From positions 16,482-80,481 of the forward strand of contig CAVQGZ010000011.1 in NCBI GenBank assembly GCA_963712175.1: DNA of 64,000 bases. The letters run 5' to 3'. Both the position numbers and the translations under genes were made by a program. How positions within the stretch are numbered: position 1 is the first letter of the stretch; each line of letters starts with the position of its first letter. Positions 35,636 to 44,486 of this stretch are shown here, piece by piece. The notes beneath the pieces are model-generated. The model searched no databases. It saw only the letters and a program-made list of their open reading frames with translations, and was not told the DNA's origin. The stretch comes from CAVQGZ01 sp963712175 (GTDB lineage Bacteria > Actinomycetota > Actinomycetes > Jiangellales > Jiangellaceae).

Positions 35636-36658
35636 ATGGCCGAGCAGACCCGCCCGTCGGCCCAGCGGATCTTCCGTCGCAGCCTGGCCGGGCTGGGTGG
35701 CGTGCTCGTCCTCGGGACGATCGGCTACCTCGTGCTCGGCCTTGGACCTCTCGATGCCGTGTACCAGACGGTGACAACGGTGACCACGGTGGGGTTTCAG
35801 GAGGTCGTCCCCTTCGGCACGGCCGAGAAGATCTTCACTATCGTGCTGGTACTGATCGGCGTCGGGGTGGTGCTCTACACGCTTACCGCCCTCCTGGGGC
35901 TCGCCATCGAGGGATACCTGGGGAACGCGTGGGGAAGGCGACGGATGGAACGCGACATCGCCCGACTTCAGAACCACGCCATCGTCTGCGGATGGGGTCG
36001 GGTCGGCCGAGCCGCCGCTGAGCAGCTCGTGAGAGCCGGACAGCAGGTGGTGGTCGTGGACTCCGACGAGGAGCGACTGGCTGACTGCCCCTATCCGTCG
36101 GTGACCGGCGAGGCATCCAGTGACGAGGTGCTCAAGCGAAGCGGCATCGAGCGGGCCAAGACACTGGTCGCGAGCCTCGACACCGACGCTGCCAGCCTGT
36201 ACGTCACACTCACGGCGCGGGCCATCAAGCCTTCACTCATCATCATCGCCCGGATTCGCACCGAGGACGCCGAGCGAAAGCTGCTGCGGGCGGGCGCGGA
36301 CCGAGTGGTGAATCCGCAACGCATCGGCGGAACCCGAATCGCCGCCTTCGCCCTCCAGCCGCACGTCGTCGACTTCCTCGAGGTCGCCATGCACGACGCG
36401 AACGTCGAGTTCCGGCTCGAGGAGGTTCAGATATCCCCGGGATCAGTGCTCGCCGGCTCGACCATCCGTCAAGCCCGCATCCACGAAGGAGACGGCGCGC
36501 TCATCATGGCCCTGCGCCAGCATGAGAGCGGCGGCTTCGTCACCAACCCTCCTGGTGATGTGGTCATGGGACCGGGCGACGTCGTCATCGCCGTGGGAAC
36601 CGAGCTGCAGCTGGACAACCTTCGGCGCTCGGCCTTCCCGTCCCACGGTGCTCGGTAG
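35636..36658 (+). CDS. Potassium channel protein with RCK domain
   Basis: The 340-residue protein has two membrane helices around a pore loop (residues about 20-36 and 64-92) and the selectivity motif TVGF (51-54). An RCK domain with Rossmann entry HAIVCGWGRVGRAAAEQL (114-131) and a C-terminal RCK_C domain (EEVQISPGSVLAGSTIRQA) follow. RCK domains bind nucleotide or calcium and gate the pore. The filter is followed by Gln-Glu, where most K+ channels have Gly-Asp. This Kch-like variation is noted separately. SD GGCTGAGA precedes the ATG. Confidence 0.85.
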   Translation: MAEQTRPSAQRIFRRSLAGLGGVLVLGTIGYLVLGLGPLDAVYQTVTTVTTVGFQEVVPFGTAEKIFTIVLVLIGVGVVLYTLTALLGLAIEGYLGNAWGRRRMERDIARLQNHAIVCGWGRVGRAAAEQLVRAGQQVVVVDSDEERLADCPYPSVTGEASSDEVLKRSGIERAKTLVASLDTDAASLYVTLTARAIKPSLIIIARIRTEDAERKLLRAGADRVVNPQRIGGTRIAAFALQPHVVDFLEVAMHDANVEFRLEEVQISPGSVLAGSTIRQARIHEGDGALIMALRQHESGGFVTNPPGDVVMGPGDVVIAVGTELQLDNLRRSAFPSHGAR

Positions 36659-36821
36659 GGCCACGGCGGACGCACCTCGCTCGTGCCGCGCTCGGGCCTT
36701 GGCTCAGCCATCTGTTCATCTGCTGCCACGCGCCGTCGTGGGTGGGCATCCGGGAGCTCAACCCCGCGTCGTCGACCTCGATGCCGCTCGGACGCCGATG
36801 ATCGCGTCCGGTCCCCACCTC

Positions 36822-37616
36822 TCAGCTGCTCTGGCAGGTAGGGCACCAGAAGATGGTGCGCGCGGCGAGGTCACCTGCCGCGACGGCCGCGCCGCATCGG
36901 CGGCATGGCATGTCGACCCGTTTGTAGACGTAGTGAGCATCCATCCGGCGCGCGGGACCCGTCGACCGTTCCCGGTGCTCACGCTCGGTCGTCACGATCC
37001 GCCCGGCTCGAGCGCCGGCGCGAAGTTGCCGCACCGTGTCGTCCCACAGCCCGACCCACTCGTGCTCGTCCAGTCGTCGCGCCTCTCGGTACGGCGAGAG
37101 CGCCGCGCGGTACAGCAGCTCGGCCCGGTACACGTTGCCGACGCCGGCGACGACCGACTGGTCGAGCAGGATGGCGCCCAGCGGGAGTCGACGCCGCCGC
37201 ATCCGCTCGTACGCCCGGCCCGGGTCGGCATCACGTCGCAGCGGGTCGGCTCCCAAGCGGCTGTGCAGGGACTGCTTGTCGGCGTCGTCGATGAGCTGGC
37301 ATGCGGTTGGCCCGCGGAGATCGACGAAGGCGTCGTCACCGACGAGACGCAACCGCACGGCCCCTCGTGGCTCGGGCGCTGGCCCGGCGGCAACCGTCAC
37401 CCGTCCGAACAGACCGAGATGGATGTGCACCCACTGCTCGTCGAAGCCCAGGAACAGGTGCTTGCCATGGGCATCGACCCGGTCGAGGACGCGGCCGTCG
37501 AGGCGTGCGGCGCCGGCAGCGAACCGTCCCTGCGGGCTGCTCGCACCGAGCACCTGTCCCGCCAGGCGCGCACGAAGAACCCGAGCCAGGCGGTGAATCG
37601 TGTGGCCTTCAGGCAT
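36822..37616 (-). CDS. nei: Fpg/Nei-family DNA glycosylase (Nei2-like)
   Basis: The 264-residue protein starts MPEGHTIHRLA, where Pro and Glu after Met are the catalytic residues of Fpg/Nei glycosylase-lyases. The helix-two-turn-helix region has LDQSVVAGVGNVYRAELLY, and the C-terminus carries a zinc finger with C-R-R-C and C-P-T-C pairs. These enzymes remove oxidised bases and cut the backbone. The start MPEGH requires the ATG at 37616. The motif set fits the actinobacterial Nei2 subgroup better than Fpg. Confidence 0.9.
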   Translation of the reverse strand: MPEGHTIHRLARVLRARLAGQVLGASSPQGRFAAGAARLDGRVLDRVDAHGKHLFLGFDEQWVHIHLGLFGRVTVAAGPAPEPRGAVRLRLVGDDAFVDLRGPTACQLIDDADKQSLHSRLGADPLRRDADPGRAYERMRRRRLPLGAILLDQSVVAGVGNVYRAELLYRAALSPYREARRLDEHEWVGLWDDTVRQLRAGARAGRIVTTEREHRERSTGPARRMDAHYVYKRVDMPCRRCGAAVAAGDLAARTIFWCPTCQSS

Positions 37617-37721
37617 TCGCATCCTCGACTGGTGACGGAATCCGGTGGTCATGCGTTCGCCGCGGGCGCCCAGCCATCGAGACGAACTGCACTGCGGGGG
37701 CGGCACACGAGCATGTGGCCA

Positions 37722-38939
37722 TCAGTCCAGGACGTGACTGACCAGGCCGTCGAGGAGCTTGGGCTCGAACCAGGTGGACTTGGGTGGCATCACCGCGCCG
37801 GCGTCTGCGACAGCCATCAAGTCGTCCACCGTGGTGGCATGCAGGCTCACCGCAGCAGTCCACTCACCGCTGTCAACGGCCTCGGCGAGGTCTGACACGG
37901 GGCGGTTGCCTCCGACGAAGCCCACGTTCGGTGCGGTTCGCGGGTTGTCGACACCCAAGACGGGACCAATGAGCCGTGACTGGAGCACGGCGGCGTCGAG
38001 CCGGGCGACAGGGTCGGCGCCGCCGCCATCCGTCTGCCGCACCGCAAGTCGGTACCACTGCCCGGACAGGTAGAGCCCGATCTCGCCCCGGGCCGTCGGG
38101 GTCACCGCGCGTGCGACCGCCTCGACGGAGAAGCCGCGGCTGACCCCGTCGAGCAGCTCGGCAGCAGACATGCCCGGTGGGGTTCGTAGGAGTCGGTTGT
38201 AGGGCAGCACCTGTACCTCGTCGGCGGGAAACGCGACGGTGAGGAACACTGCGGACGACGGGATGCCCAGTCGGGCGTTGACATCGGCGGCAGCGGCACT
38301 TCGGTGATGTCCGTCGGCGATATACAGCCCGGCCAGGTCATCGAATCCTTCGACAAGCTTCTGCTGCACCGTGGCGTCGGCGATGGGCCACAGCTCGTGG
38401 CGAGTCCCGCCAGGTCCCTCGACAGATGTCTCCGCGCGAGAGCGAGTCACGTCGTCGAGGACCGACCCGATGGTCGCGCTGGGCCGGTGCACGGCGAACA
38501 CCGGCCCCGTCTGGGCACCGATCGCCACCATGTGCGCTGCACGATCCGCCTGCTTGGCCGCTGTCGTCAGCTCATGCCGACGGATTCGCCCGTCGTGGTA
38601 GGCGGCCACCTCGGCCACACCGACGACCCCGGTCTGGCGATGATCGTCGACGCTGAGCCGGTAGGCGTAGAGCGACGGAGCCGAGTCGCGCACCAGTACC
38701 GCGTTCTCCTGCAGCCGCGCGAACGCTGCTTCGGCCAGGGCGAGACCATCCGGGCTGTCGGCGGCAACATCGTCGGGCAGATCGATGTCCGGCCGCGACA
38801 CGTGCAGGAACGACCACGGTCGGCCTGCCGCCATGGCGCGGGCCTCCGCGCGGTTCATGACGTCGTAGGGCAGCTCCGCGACATCCGAGGCTCGCTCGGG
38901 TGGTGGGCGCAGGGCACGGAACGGGGCGAGCAGGCTCAC
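37722..38939 (-). CDS. DUF1015 family protein
   Basis: The protein (about 405 residues) starts near VVSLLAPFRALRPPPE and follows the DUF1015 pattern: PYDVMNRAEARAMA, a central RRHELTTAAKQADRAAHM and YIADGHHRSAAA, with LPYNRLLRTP later. The family is conserved across bacteria without a firm function. An enzyme fold is likely because of the strongly conserved His, Asp and Arg residues. The start is uncertain: GTG at 38939 or GTG at 39020. The gene is divergent from the small membrane protein at 39057. Confidence 0.85.
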   Translation of the reverse strand: MSLLAPFRALRPPPERASDVAELPYDVMNRAEARAMAAGRPWSFLHVSRPDIDLPDDVAADSPDGLALAEAAFARLQENAVLVRDSAPSLYAYRLSVDDHRQTGVVGVAEVAAYHDGRIRRHELTTAAKQADRAAHMVAIGAQTGPVFAVHRPSATIGSVLDDVTRSRAETSVEGPGGTRHELWPIADATVQQKLVEGFDDLAGLYIADGHHRSAAAADVNARLGIPSSAVFLTVAFPADEVQVLPYNRLLRTPPGMSAAELLDGVSRGFSVEAVARAVTPTARGEIGLYLSGQWYRLAVRQTDGGGADPVARLDAAVLQSRLIGPVLGVDNPRTAPNVGFVGGNRPVSDLAEAVDSGEWTAAVSLHATTVDDLMAVADAGAVMPPKSTWFEPKLLDGLVSHVLD

Positions 38940-39056
38940 GACCGACAGCGTAGGACCCGACCGCAGCGCGGCAGGTCGCGTCGTCGACGAGCGCCACGAG
39001 TCGTAGCGCCGATCGATCACTCGTGCTCAGGGATCCTTCGCGACTACGGTGGCGAG

Positions 39057-39437
39057 GTGCTCACTGCACGCGACGCAGGGAGGGCCGGCGGTGCCGTCCT
39101 CGGGGGCGCCGCGCTGTTCCAGCTGGGGCTGGCGGCCGGGGCACCCTGGGGTGCGGGGGCCTGGGGCGGTGGGCACCCGGGTCGCCTGTCGGCTGGGCTT
39201 CGCGTCGCGAGCGCTGTGTCTTCGTTGGTCCTGGGGTCAGTGGCGACCATCGCTGCCTCGCCGGAACTCGTCGACACGAAGACACGCACGCGCGTGCTGC
39301 GTGGCGCGGCTGCGTACCTCGCGGTCGGCACGGTGGTCAACGGAGTGTCTCGGTCTCCGGTCGAGCGGGTGTGGTCGCCGGTGAACGCCGTGGGGGCGCT
39401 CCTGCTCTTGCGGGCGGCTTCCCACCCCGAGTCGTAA
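39057..39437 (+). CDS. Small four-helix membrane protein
   Basis: The 126-residue protein starts with GTG (VLTARDAGRAGGAVLGG) and has about four hydrophobic segments: about 10-28, 42-62, 76-94 and 104-120. It belongs to the frequent 'small hydrophobic protein' class of actinobacteria, with no named family I can recognise. No SD stronger than GGTGG is seen. Confidence 0.6.
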   Translation: MLTARDAGRAGGAVLGGAALFQLGLAAGAPWGAGAWGGGHPGRLSAGLRVASAVSSLVLGSVATIAASPELVDTKTRTRVLRGAAAYLAVGTVVNGVSRSPVERVWSPVNAVGALLLLRAASHPES

Positions 39438-39677
39438 GGACGCGCGTGGCGATGACCTCCCACTCCTAGGGCGACGCCCACCAGGCGTACGGATCGACGG
39501 CAGCCGACCCTGGCTCGCCCGCCGCGTCGAAGTAGACGCAACGGTCGCGCCAATGCCGTCTCAATGGTGCAGGTCGTGCGGTCGCGTGCTCGTGCAGGTC
39601 TGGTGGAGGATCGAGTCGTTGGCCTCTGGTCGAGGTCCCGCGGTCGGCCTAACGTCACGCGTGGGGGTGAGGGCTTC

Positions 39678-40496
39678 ATGCCTAGGGGTCCCGAAGGAGA
39701 CACCGCCAAGCCGCGTCAAGGTTGGTGGCCCACCATGACCGTGGCCGTCGTGCTCTTCCTGGCCGCCGCCATGGCACCACTCACGGCGACTGCGGCGGAA
39801 CCGTTCGCGCTGCCCGACCAGATCACCGACCAGGTCAGCGCCCTCGAGGGCCAGACCACTGGGGTGCAGGGCGCCCTCGACGACCTCGAGACCACGGACG
39901 GCATCCGAATGTGGGTCGTGTTCGTCGAAACCTTCGACGGCACCAGCCCGCAGGCCTGGACCGACCAGACCTTCGCCGCCACCGGGCTCGGCGTCAACGA
40001 CTACCTACTCGCCGTCGCGACGACTGACCGGCAGTACGGCTATCTCGTCGACACCGGCTTCGTCCTGGACGACGCCGCTCTCGGACGCGTCGCCACTGCC
40101 TCCGAACGCCACCTCGCAGAGAACCCGGCCCGGGCGATCACCGAGGCGGCGCGCGCGATGGACGAGGAGATGGTTGCCCTGCGCTCCGGGGCCGTGGCGA
40201 CGACGCAAGCCGAGAGCGGCTGGGGACTTGTTCTGGTCGCACTAGCGATAGTCGGTGGCGTGTTCATCGTCGGCCCGTTGGTCTTGTACCTCGCCTTCCG
40301 GGGCCAGCGCGAGGGTCCGGGGTCGGGCTACGGCCCCCAGGACACCGGAAGCGGCTCCTCCTCGTGGTGGAGCAGCTCCTCTGACCACTGGACTAGCGGG
40401 GGGACCAGTTCTGGCGGCTGGTCCAGTGGCGGAGGTAGCGGCAGCCGCGGCGGTGGAGGTGGAGGGGGCACCCGTGGAGGGAGCGGCAGCTTCTAG
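39678..40496 (+). CDS. Secreted or anchored TPM-domain protein
   Basis: The 272-residue protein has an N-terminal signal sequence (VAVVLFLAAAMAPLTATAA), a TPM domain of about 130 residues (IRMWVVFVETFDG, then YLLAVATTDRQYGYLVDTGF) and a second membrane helix at about 180-205. The C-terminal tail is glycine- and serine-rich, as in the YgcG-like group. TPM proteins are linked to photosystem maintenance in plants and to acid phosphatase activity. The bacterial role is open. ATG at 39678 follows GTGAGGG. Confidence 0.8.
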   Translation: MPRGPEGDTAKPRQGWWPTMTVAVVLFLAAAMAPLTATAAEPFALPDQITDQVSALEGQTTGVQGALDDLETTDGIRMWVVFVETFDGTSPQAWTDQTFAATGLGVNDYLLAVATTDRQYGYLVDTGFVLDDAALGRVATASERHLAENPARAITEAARAMDEEMVALRSGAVATTQAESGWGLVLVALAIVGGVFIVGPLVLYLAFRGQREGPGSGYGPQDTGSGSSSWWSSSSDHWTSGGTSSGGWSSGGGSGSRGGGGGGGTRGGSGSF

Positions 40497-40693
40497 CCCT
40501 CGTCCGTCAGTCCTCGGCTTGCTGCAGATATGCCACCAACCGAGCCGAAGGATCTGGCCCGCCTAGACGCCCCGGAATCGCGTGGATGACGAGGCGTGGA
40601 TGGCGGTTCTGGACGAGGCCACCCAGCCCCAGGACGCGGAGCGGCTTGACGCGCCCAGGCTTCGCGCGGCGGGTCGTGAAGCGCGCGGCAGCG

Positions 40694-41779
40694 TCACGTT
40701 CCCGGGTGGCGAACCCACCCTCCGACAGGCGGACGGAGCTGCGCTCGCTCGGCCGCTGCCTCACGTGCCTTGGCGTCCGCAATGGGCAGCCGGGCCACCA
40801 CGACCGTTTCCTTCACCTTCGGCCAGGCGAATGCCTGCAGTCCAGGTCCGAGGGCCAGCGCCACCCGTTCGTCGAAGCGGATGTGGCGGTCGTGGCCGAA
40901 GCGATCGCCACGCTCACCTCGATCAGGGACAAGCACGACGTCCAGCCTGATGTCGCGGTCGGCGAGGCGGTCGCGCAGCATCTGCAGAGCCGGGGCCACG
41001 GTGCGCTCGTCCAGCACCCGTCGAGCGTCCTCGACAACGGCCGTGATCAGCCGAACGCGCTTGCCGGCCCGCAGAGCGAGGCGGGACAGGAACCACGTCA
41101 GCCCATCCGCGTTGCGCTCGCCGTGCACGTACCGTCGGGCGGCTTGAACACCGGCGTACTTGTCGTACACGACGACGGTCTTCGTGACCTCGGCGAGCGC
41201 GCCGAAACGGTCCCGCCACAGGATCTCTCGATCATCACCCTCGCGCAGCGGCGCCGTGAGCAGGCGCGCGGCCCGCTGAAGCGCCTCCGTGCGGGTGGCT
41301 GTCGCGAGTCGACCGAGCTCCAGGCGACCGCCTGGCGCCATCGCAGCGAAAGCGCCGGGCGGCACGCCCAGCAGAGCAGCATGGTCACGCTCCAGCAGAA
41401 CAAGCCGGACCGGTCCGGACACAGCATCCTCGAGCTCGCTCGGGTCGAGTGCCTGGCCGATGCTCGGAGCCGCCGCGGGGTCCAACATGTCGACGACGAG
41501 GCGCCGCCCCGAGAGCAGCGTCTCCCAGCGCTTGCCCACAGCCGGCGGGAGTTCTGCCAAGGCCTCACGGAACTCCGCCATCTCCGCCGCCGAGGAGAAC
41601 ACGAGCGTCCCGTGGACTGCGAGCTCGTCGAGCAGCTCCTCGTGCGCGGCTCTGCGCAGCGCCTCGTCTCCCCCGAACGACTCCGCGATGGCCAACGGGT
41701 CGATGCCGACCCCGACCACGACGCCGGAGTCGTGTGTTGCTCGCCCGCTGCGGGTAGCGGGCTCGGCTTCCCGGTTCAC
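40694..41779 (-). CDS. MIT_C/phospholipase-D-like effector paired with an OLD-like ATPase
   Basis: The 361-residue protein has an unrecognised N-terminal half and a C-terminal domain (about 200-320) with VVVYDKYAG (206-208 DKY), a long helix, the strand RVRLITAV and GHDRHIRFD (296-303), then ALGPGLQAF (311-317). This matches the pattern of the MIT_C phospholipase-D-like fold (D-P-Y near the start, H-D-R-E-I-R...GRGL near the end). It starts with a GTG overlapping the ATPase stop by 4 bp (GTGA). I infer an effector or adaptor of a defence-type two-gene module. No enzyme activity can be claimed from sequence. Confidence 0.65.
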   Translation of the reverse strand: MNREAEPATRSGRATHDSGVVVGVGIDPLAIAESFGGDEALRRAAHEELLDELAVHGTLVFSSAAEMAEFREALAELPPAVGKRWETLLSGRRLVVDMLDPAAAPSIGQALDPSELEDAVSGPVRLVLLERDHAALLGVPPGAFAAMAPGGRLELGRLATATRTEALQRAARLLTAPLREGDDREILWRDRFGALAEVTKTVVVYDKYAGVQAARRYVHGERNADGLTWFLSRLALRAGKRVRLITAVVEDARRVLDERTVAPALQMLRDRLADRDIRLDVVLVPDRGERGDRFGHDRHIRFDERVALALGPGLQAFAWPKVKETVVVARLPIADAKAREAAAERAQLRPPVGGWVRHPGT

Positions 41780-42969
41780 GTCAGGCCGCCGAAGACCTCG
41801 TCCAGGCGTTCAGCGAAGAATCCTCCGGGCCAACCGCCCGCCAGCTCCCCGTCCTGGTCGACGTCGAGACGGCGGACGAAGGCCGCACCATCCTCGTGCT
41901 GCTCCACGTAGAGGATCGCGATGTCACCACAGGCGATCTTGCCCTCGCGCACGCGCCGAAGCAGGCGCAGCACCAGGTGCTCGCTGTGCGTCTCGACCAG
42001 CACCTGGTTACCTCGCTCGAGGACGGTGTGAACCAGGAGGTCACCGACGGCGGACTGCAGCCGCGGATGGATGTGGACCTCTGGTTGCTCGATGACGATC
42101 ACCTCACCCTCGCTGAGCAGGCACTGCGTCACCACGGGAGTCAGCTGGCCCACCCCGTAGCCGACGGCCCGGGGAGACACCAGCACGGGTGGATCTCGTC
42201 GGATGTCCACCAGCCCGACGACCGTGAAGTCACCAGCCGCCAGCACGACGTCTCGGGACGTCGGTGCCAGCAGCCGAACGTGGTAGCCCAGCCCCAACCG
42301 GTCCATCCATCGGTTCACGTCGTCGACAAGCTCGGGCCGAGCGTCGAGCACCTCCGCCAGGGCCTCCCCCTCGGGACCGACGTACGTCGTCCGCCCCAGG
42401 CCGACGGCGTGGGTCCGCTCGGGACGCGCCCGCATGGGCCCGAGGTAGGCGACCCGCCCCAACACGTCTTGGAGGATCTCGACCGCCCGGTCGCGACGTG
42501 CGATGCCCTCGGCGTCGGCTGGGTCAAGCGGGAGGGCGAGCCGAGCCGGGTTGTCCGCGGCACCGACAGTCAGCCTCGTTGCCTCCGGCGTGCGGGTGCC
42601 TGGGTTCCACGCGTACGAGGCCACAACCTCGAACGGCACTGCCTGATCAACGCTGGCGTCCGTAGCGGCGGTCACGAGCCCCAGCGTCATGGGACTGGTC
42701 TCGTCATGGTTGTGCACGGCAGTCCGGAAGGATCCGCCATCGACCAGCGGGCCGGCCATCACCAGCACTCGGGACGGATTCGGCGCCACCGACTGGGCGA
42801 GCAGCGTCAACGTCGACAGCAGGCTGGACTTGCCGGCGGAGTTGGGTCCGAACACGAGTGTGAGCGGAGCCAGCGGCACTCGGGTGGGCTCAGGACCGAA
42901 GGCGCGCAACCCCCCCAGGACGAGTTCTCGAACGAGCGGCTCAGCGGCTGCGCGGGGAACGTCAGACAC
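41776..42969 (-). CDS. AAA/ABC-type ATPase, DUF3696-like (OLD-like family)
   Basis: The 397-residue protein has Walker A GPNSAGKS (41-48), a signature-like YGVGQLTP (271-278), Walker B VIVIEQPEVHIHP (290-302) and an ETHSEHL switch motif (326-332). This is the SMC/OLD-like AAA_21 layout of the DUF3696 group, without the TOPRIM nuclease domain of full OLD proteins. Such ATPases often power two- or three-gene phage defence modules. GTG at 42969 is the start. The gene overlaps the MIT_C-like gene by 4 bp, so they are co-translated. Confidence 0.82.
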   Translation of the reverse strand: MSDVPRAAAEPLVRELVLGGLRAFGPEPTRVPLAPLTLVFGPNSAGKSSLLSTLTLLAQSVAPNPSRVLVMAGPLVDGGSFRTAVHNHDETSPMTLGLVTAATDASVDQAVPFEVVASYAWNPGTRTPEATRLTVGAADNPARLALPLDPADAEGIARRDRAVEILQDVLGRVAYLGPMRARPERTHAVGLGRTTYVGPEGEALAEVLDARPELVDDVNRWMDRLGLGYHVRLLAPTSRDVVLAAGDFTVVGLVDIRRDPPVLVSPRAVGYGVGQLTPVVTQCLLSEGEVIVIEQPEVHIHPRLQSAVGDLLVHTVLERGNQVLVETHSEHLVLRLLRRVREGKIACGDIAILYVEQHEDGAAFVRRLDVDQDGELAGGWPGGFFAERLDEVFGGLT

Positions 42970-43087
42970 ACTCCAAGCCTGTCAGACCGGCCCGGTCGGG
43001 GCGTCGCGGCGGGGCTTGCGTCGTGGTGAGGTTCGGGTCGGGGCCGTCGACTCGCTCGGCGTTCCGACCGAACGCGACCGAACCTCT

Positions 43088-43110
43088 ACTGGCACTGCGG
43101 ACGTGCCAGT
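43088..43110. repeat. 8-bp inverted repeat upstream of the ATPase pair
   Basis: ACTGGCAC at 43088-43095 is followed after 7 nt by its exact reverse complement GTGCCAGT at 43103-43110. It lies in the 237-bp gap between the ATPase gene (start 42969, minus strand) and the micro-protein gene at 43207, where a divergent promoter would be. It may be an operator for either gene or a transcription hairpin. Confidence 0.4.
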
Positions 43111-43206
43111 GGCTTGCCCGGCCTTGACCTGGGTTGCTGAGCGGAGCAGATTGGAGGGACGCGTCGGGCTGGCGCACCCCCCGATCCCGCAGTGGGGAGA
43201 GCACGC

Positions 43207-43359
43207 GTGAAGGACATCCGCTGTTTGCTCAACTGGCATCGCTGGCGGCGTCGCCAGAGCCCCGAGGGCGACACATGGGCTGCGTGTAGTCGCTGCGGCA
43301 AGGAGAAGCACTCGGCTGCTGTCGGCTGGTACGGACGAAGAACGGACGAGTTCTCGTAG
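43207..43359 (+). CDS. 50-residue zinc-ribbon micro-protein
   Basis: GTG at 43207 opens a 50-codon frame ending in TAG at 43357-43359. It encodes MKDIRCLLNWHRWRRRQS, then TWAACSRCGKEKHS. GGGGAGA lies about 8 nt upstream of the GTG. The C-x2-C-G-K-E-K unit is a half zinc ribbon seen in short actinobacterial proteins with a D-I-R-C-L-L-x-x-H-x-W start, so the first Cys and His may complete the site. The function is unknown. Confidence 0.6.
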   Translation: MKDIRCLLNWHRWRRRQSPEGDTWAACSRCGKEKHSAAVGWYGRRTDEFS

Positions 43360-43382
43360 CGGCCGTCGACGACGTTCTGGGG

Positions 43383-44303
43383 TTAGCGGTGCGGTGCACG
43401 CGGACCCGTGTCGGCCGTCCGGGCCGCACGGTCGGTGCGGGACTTGAGGAACAACACGACTGCCCAGAGCAACAGGTTGGCCAGCACCGCAGCCGGGGAG
43501 CCTTCGAACAGCAGGACGATGGTCAGGGGGACGGTGTTGAACGCAGCGTGGATGACGATCGCGAGGAAGACGCTGTGAGTGCGTTGGTAGAACCACGCCT
43601 GCAGGATGGCCATCGCGACGATGCCGATACTGAACCCGGCCAGTGAGCCGACGATCGCTGCCGGCTGCATACCCTGGGCCAGGAAGATCTGGATGACGAC
43701 CGGGTAGTGCCAGACCGCCCACACAGGCCCGACGGCCCACCCGGTGTCCCAGTACCCGCGCCCCGGCAGCAGCGTATGCGTCAGGTAGCCACGCCAACCG
43801 ACCTCTTCGGTGCCCGACGTGACCATCTGCACCACGAAGAACACCAGCAAGAACAGCAGCAGAGTCCCCACCCCTGGCGCGTCTGCAGCCGGGTCCGCGA
43901 TCACGGCCGTCACCACCAAGGTGGGGACGGTGACCAGGAGCAGTATCAGCGCAACAACGCCGTAGACGTGGCCCCCCACTCCCACCCGCAGCAGCCGCTC
44001 ACGAAGGTCACCCGGCGGGATCGTCGGGTCCGAACGGGACGCGAGGAGGCCGGCGATCATGGGCCCATACACGCCGAGCAGGGACAGCAGCGAGAGCGAG
44101 ACCAGCGTGGCGGAAGGCTCCCCGTCGAACAGGACGTCGAAGACCAGCGCCTCGTTGAACAGCAGATCTCCGGTGCCGGTAGCCACTGCGGCAATCCAGG
44201 CGCCAAACCAGAAGACCCACGAGAACCCGTAGGCGACGATCAAGAAGCGGAGTCGAGGACGGTCCCACATTCCCGCACGCTGGCCAGACTGCAGGTCACC
44301 CAC
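43383..44303 (-). CDS. CPBP-family intramembrane metalloprotease
   Basis: The 306-residue protein has about eight hydrophobic helices and the CPBP (CAAX protease and bacteriocin-processing) motifs: GTEEVGWRGYL, VWAVWHYP and AAFNT. These membrane proteases use zinc held by Glu and His residues. Members include Rce1 and bacteriocin self-immunity proteins. GTG at 44303 follows GGGGGGCGG. The ATG at 44270 is an alternative. A second CPBP gene follows it upstream on the same strand. Confidence 0.85.
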   Translation of the reverse strand: MGDLQSGQRAGMWDRPRLRFLIVAYGFSWVFWFGAWIAAVATGTGDLLFNEALVFDVLFDGEPSATLVSLSLLSLLGVYGPMIAGLLASRSDPTIPPGDLRERLLRVGVGGHVYGVVALILLLVTVPTLVVTAVIADPAADAPGVGTLLLFLLVFFVVQMVTSGTEEVGWRGYLTHTLLPGRGYWDTGWAVGPVWAVWHYPVVIQIFLAQGMQPAAIVGSLAGFSIGIVAMAILQAWFYQRTHSVFLAIVIHAAFNTVPLTIVLLFEGSPAAVLANLLLWAVVLFLKSRTDRAARTADTGPRAPHR

Positions 44304-44486
44304 GATCGCCGCCCCCCGACTCTCTCGCACTTGTCTGCACCGGAGAGAGTACCGGTGTCAGCCGGTAGCAGGACTCTCTCCCATCACGCCGAGTGACGCA
44401 CCCAGCCGGGGCCGAGCGAAGGGCGTAGGGCGCGGGGTTGACGACCTGTCCCCCGGTCAAGGCCGGCGAGTTCGCCTTGCGCGGAA

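Noticed and set aside
40586..41911. 441-codon plus-strand frame opposite the MIT_C-like gene
   Set aside because: The minus-strand gene has motifs and couples with the ATPase by a GTGA overlap. The plus frame has a mirror composition.
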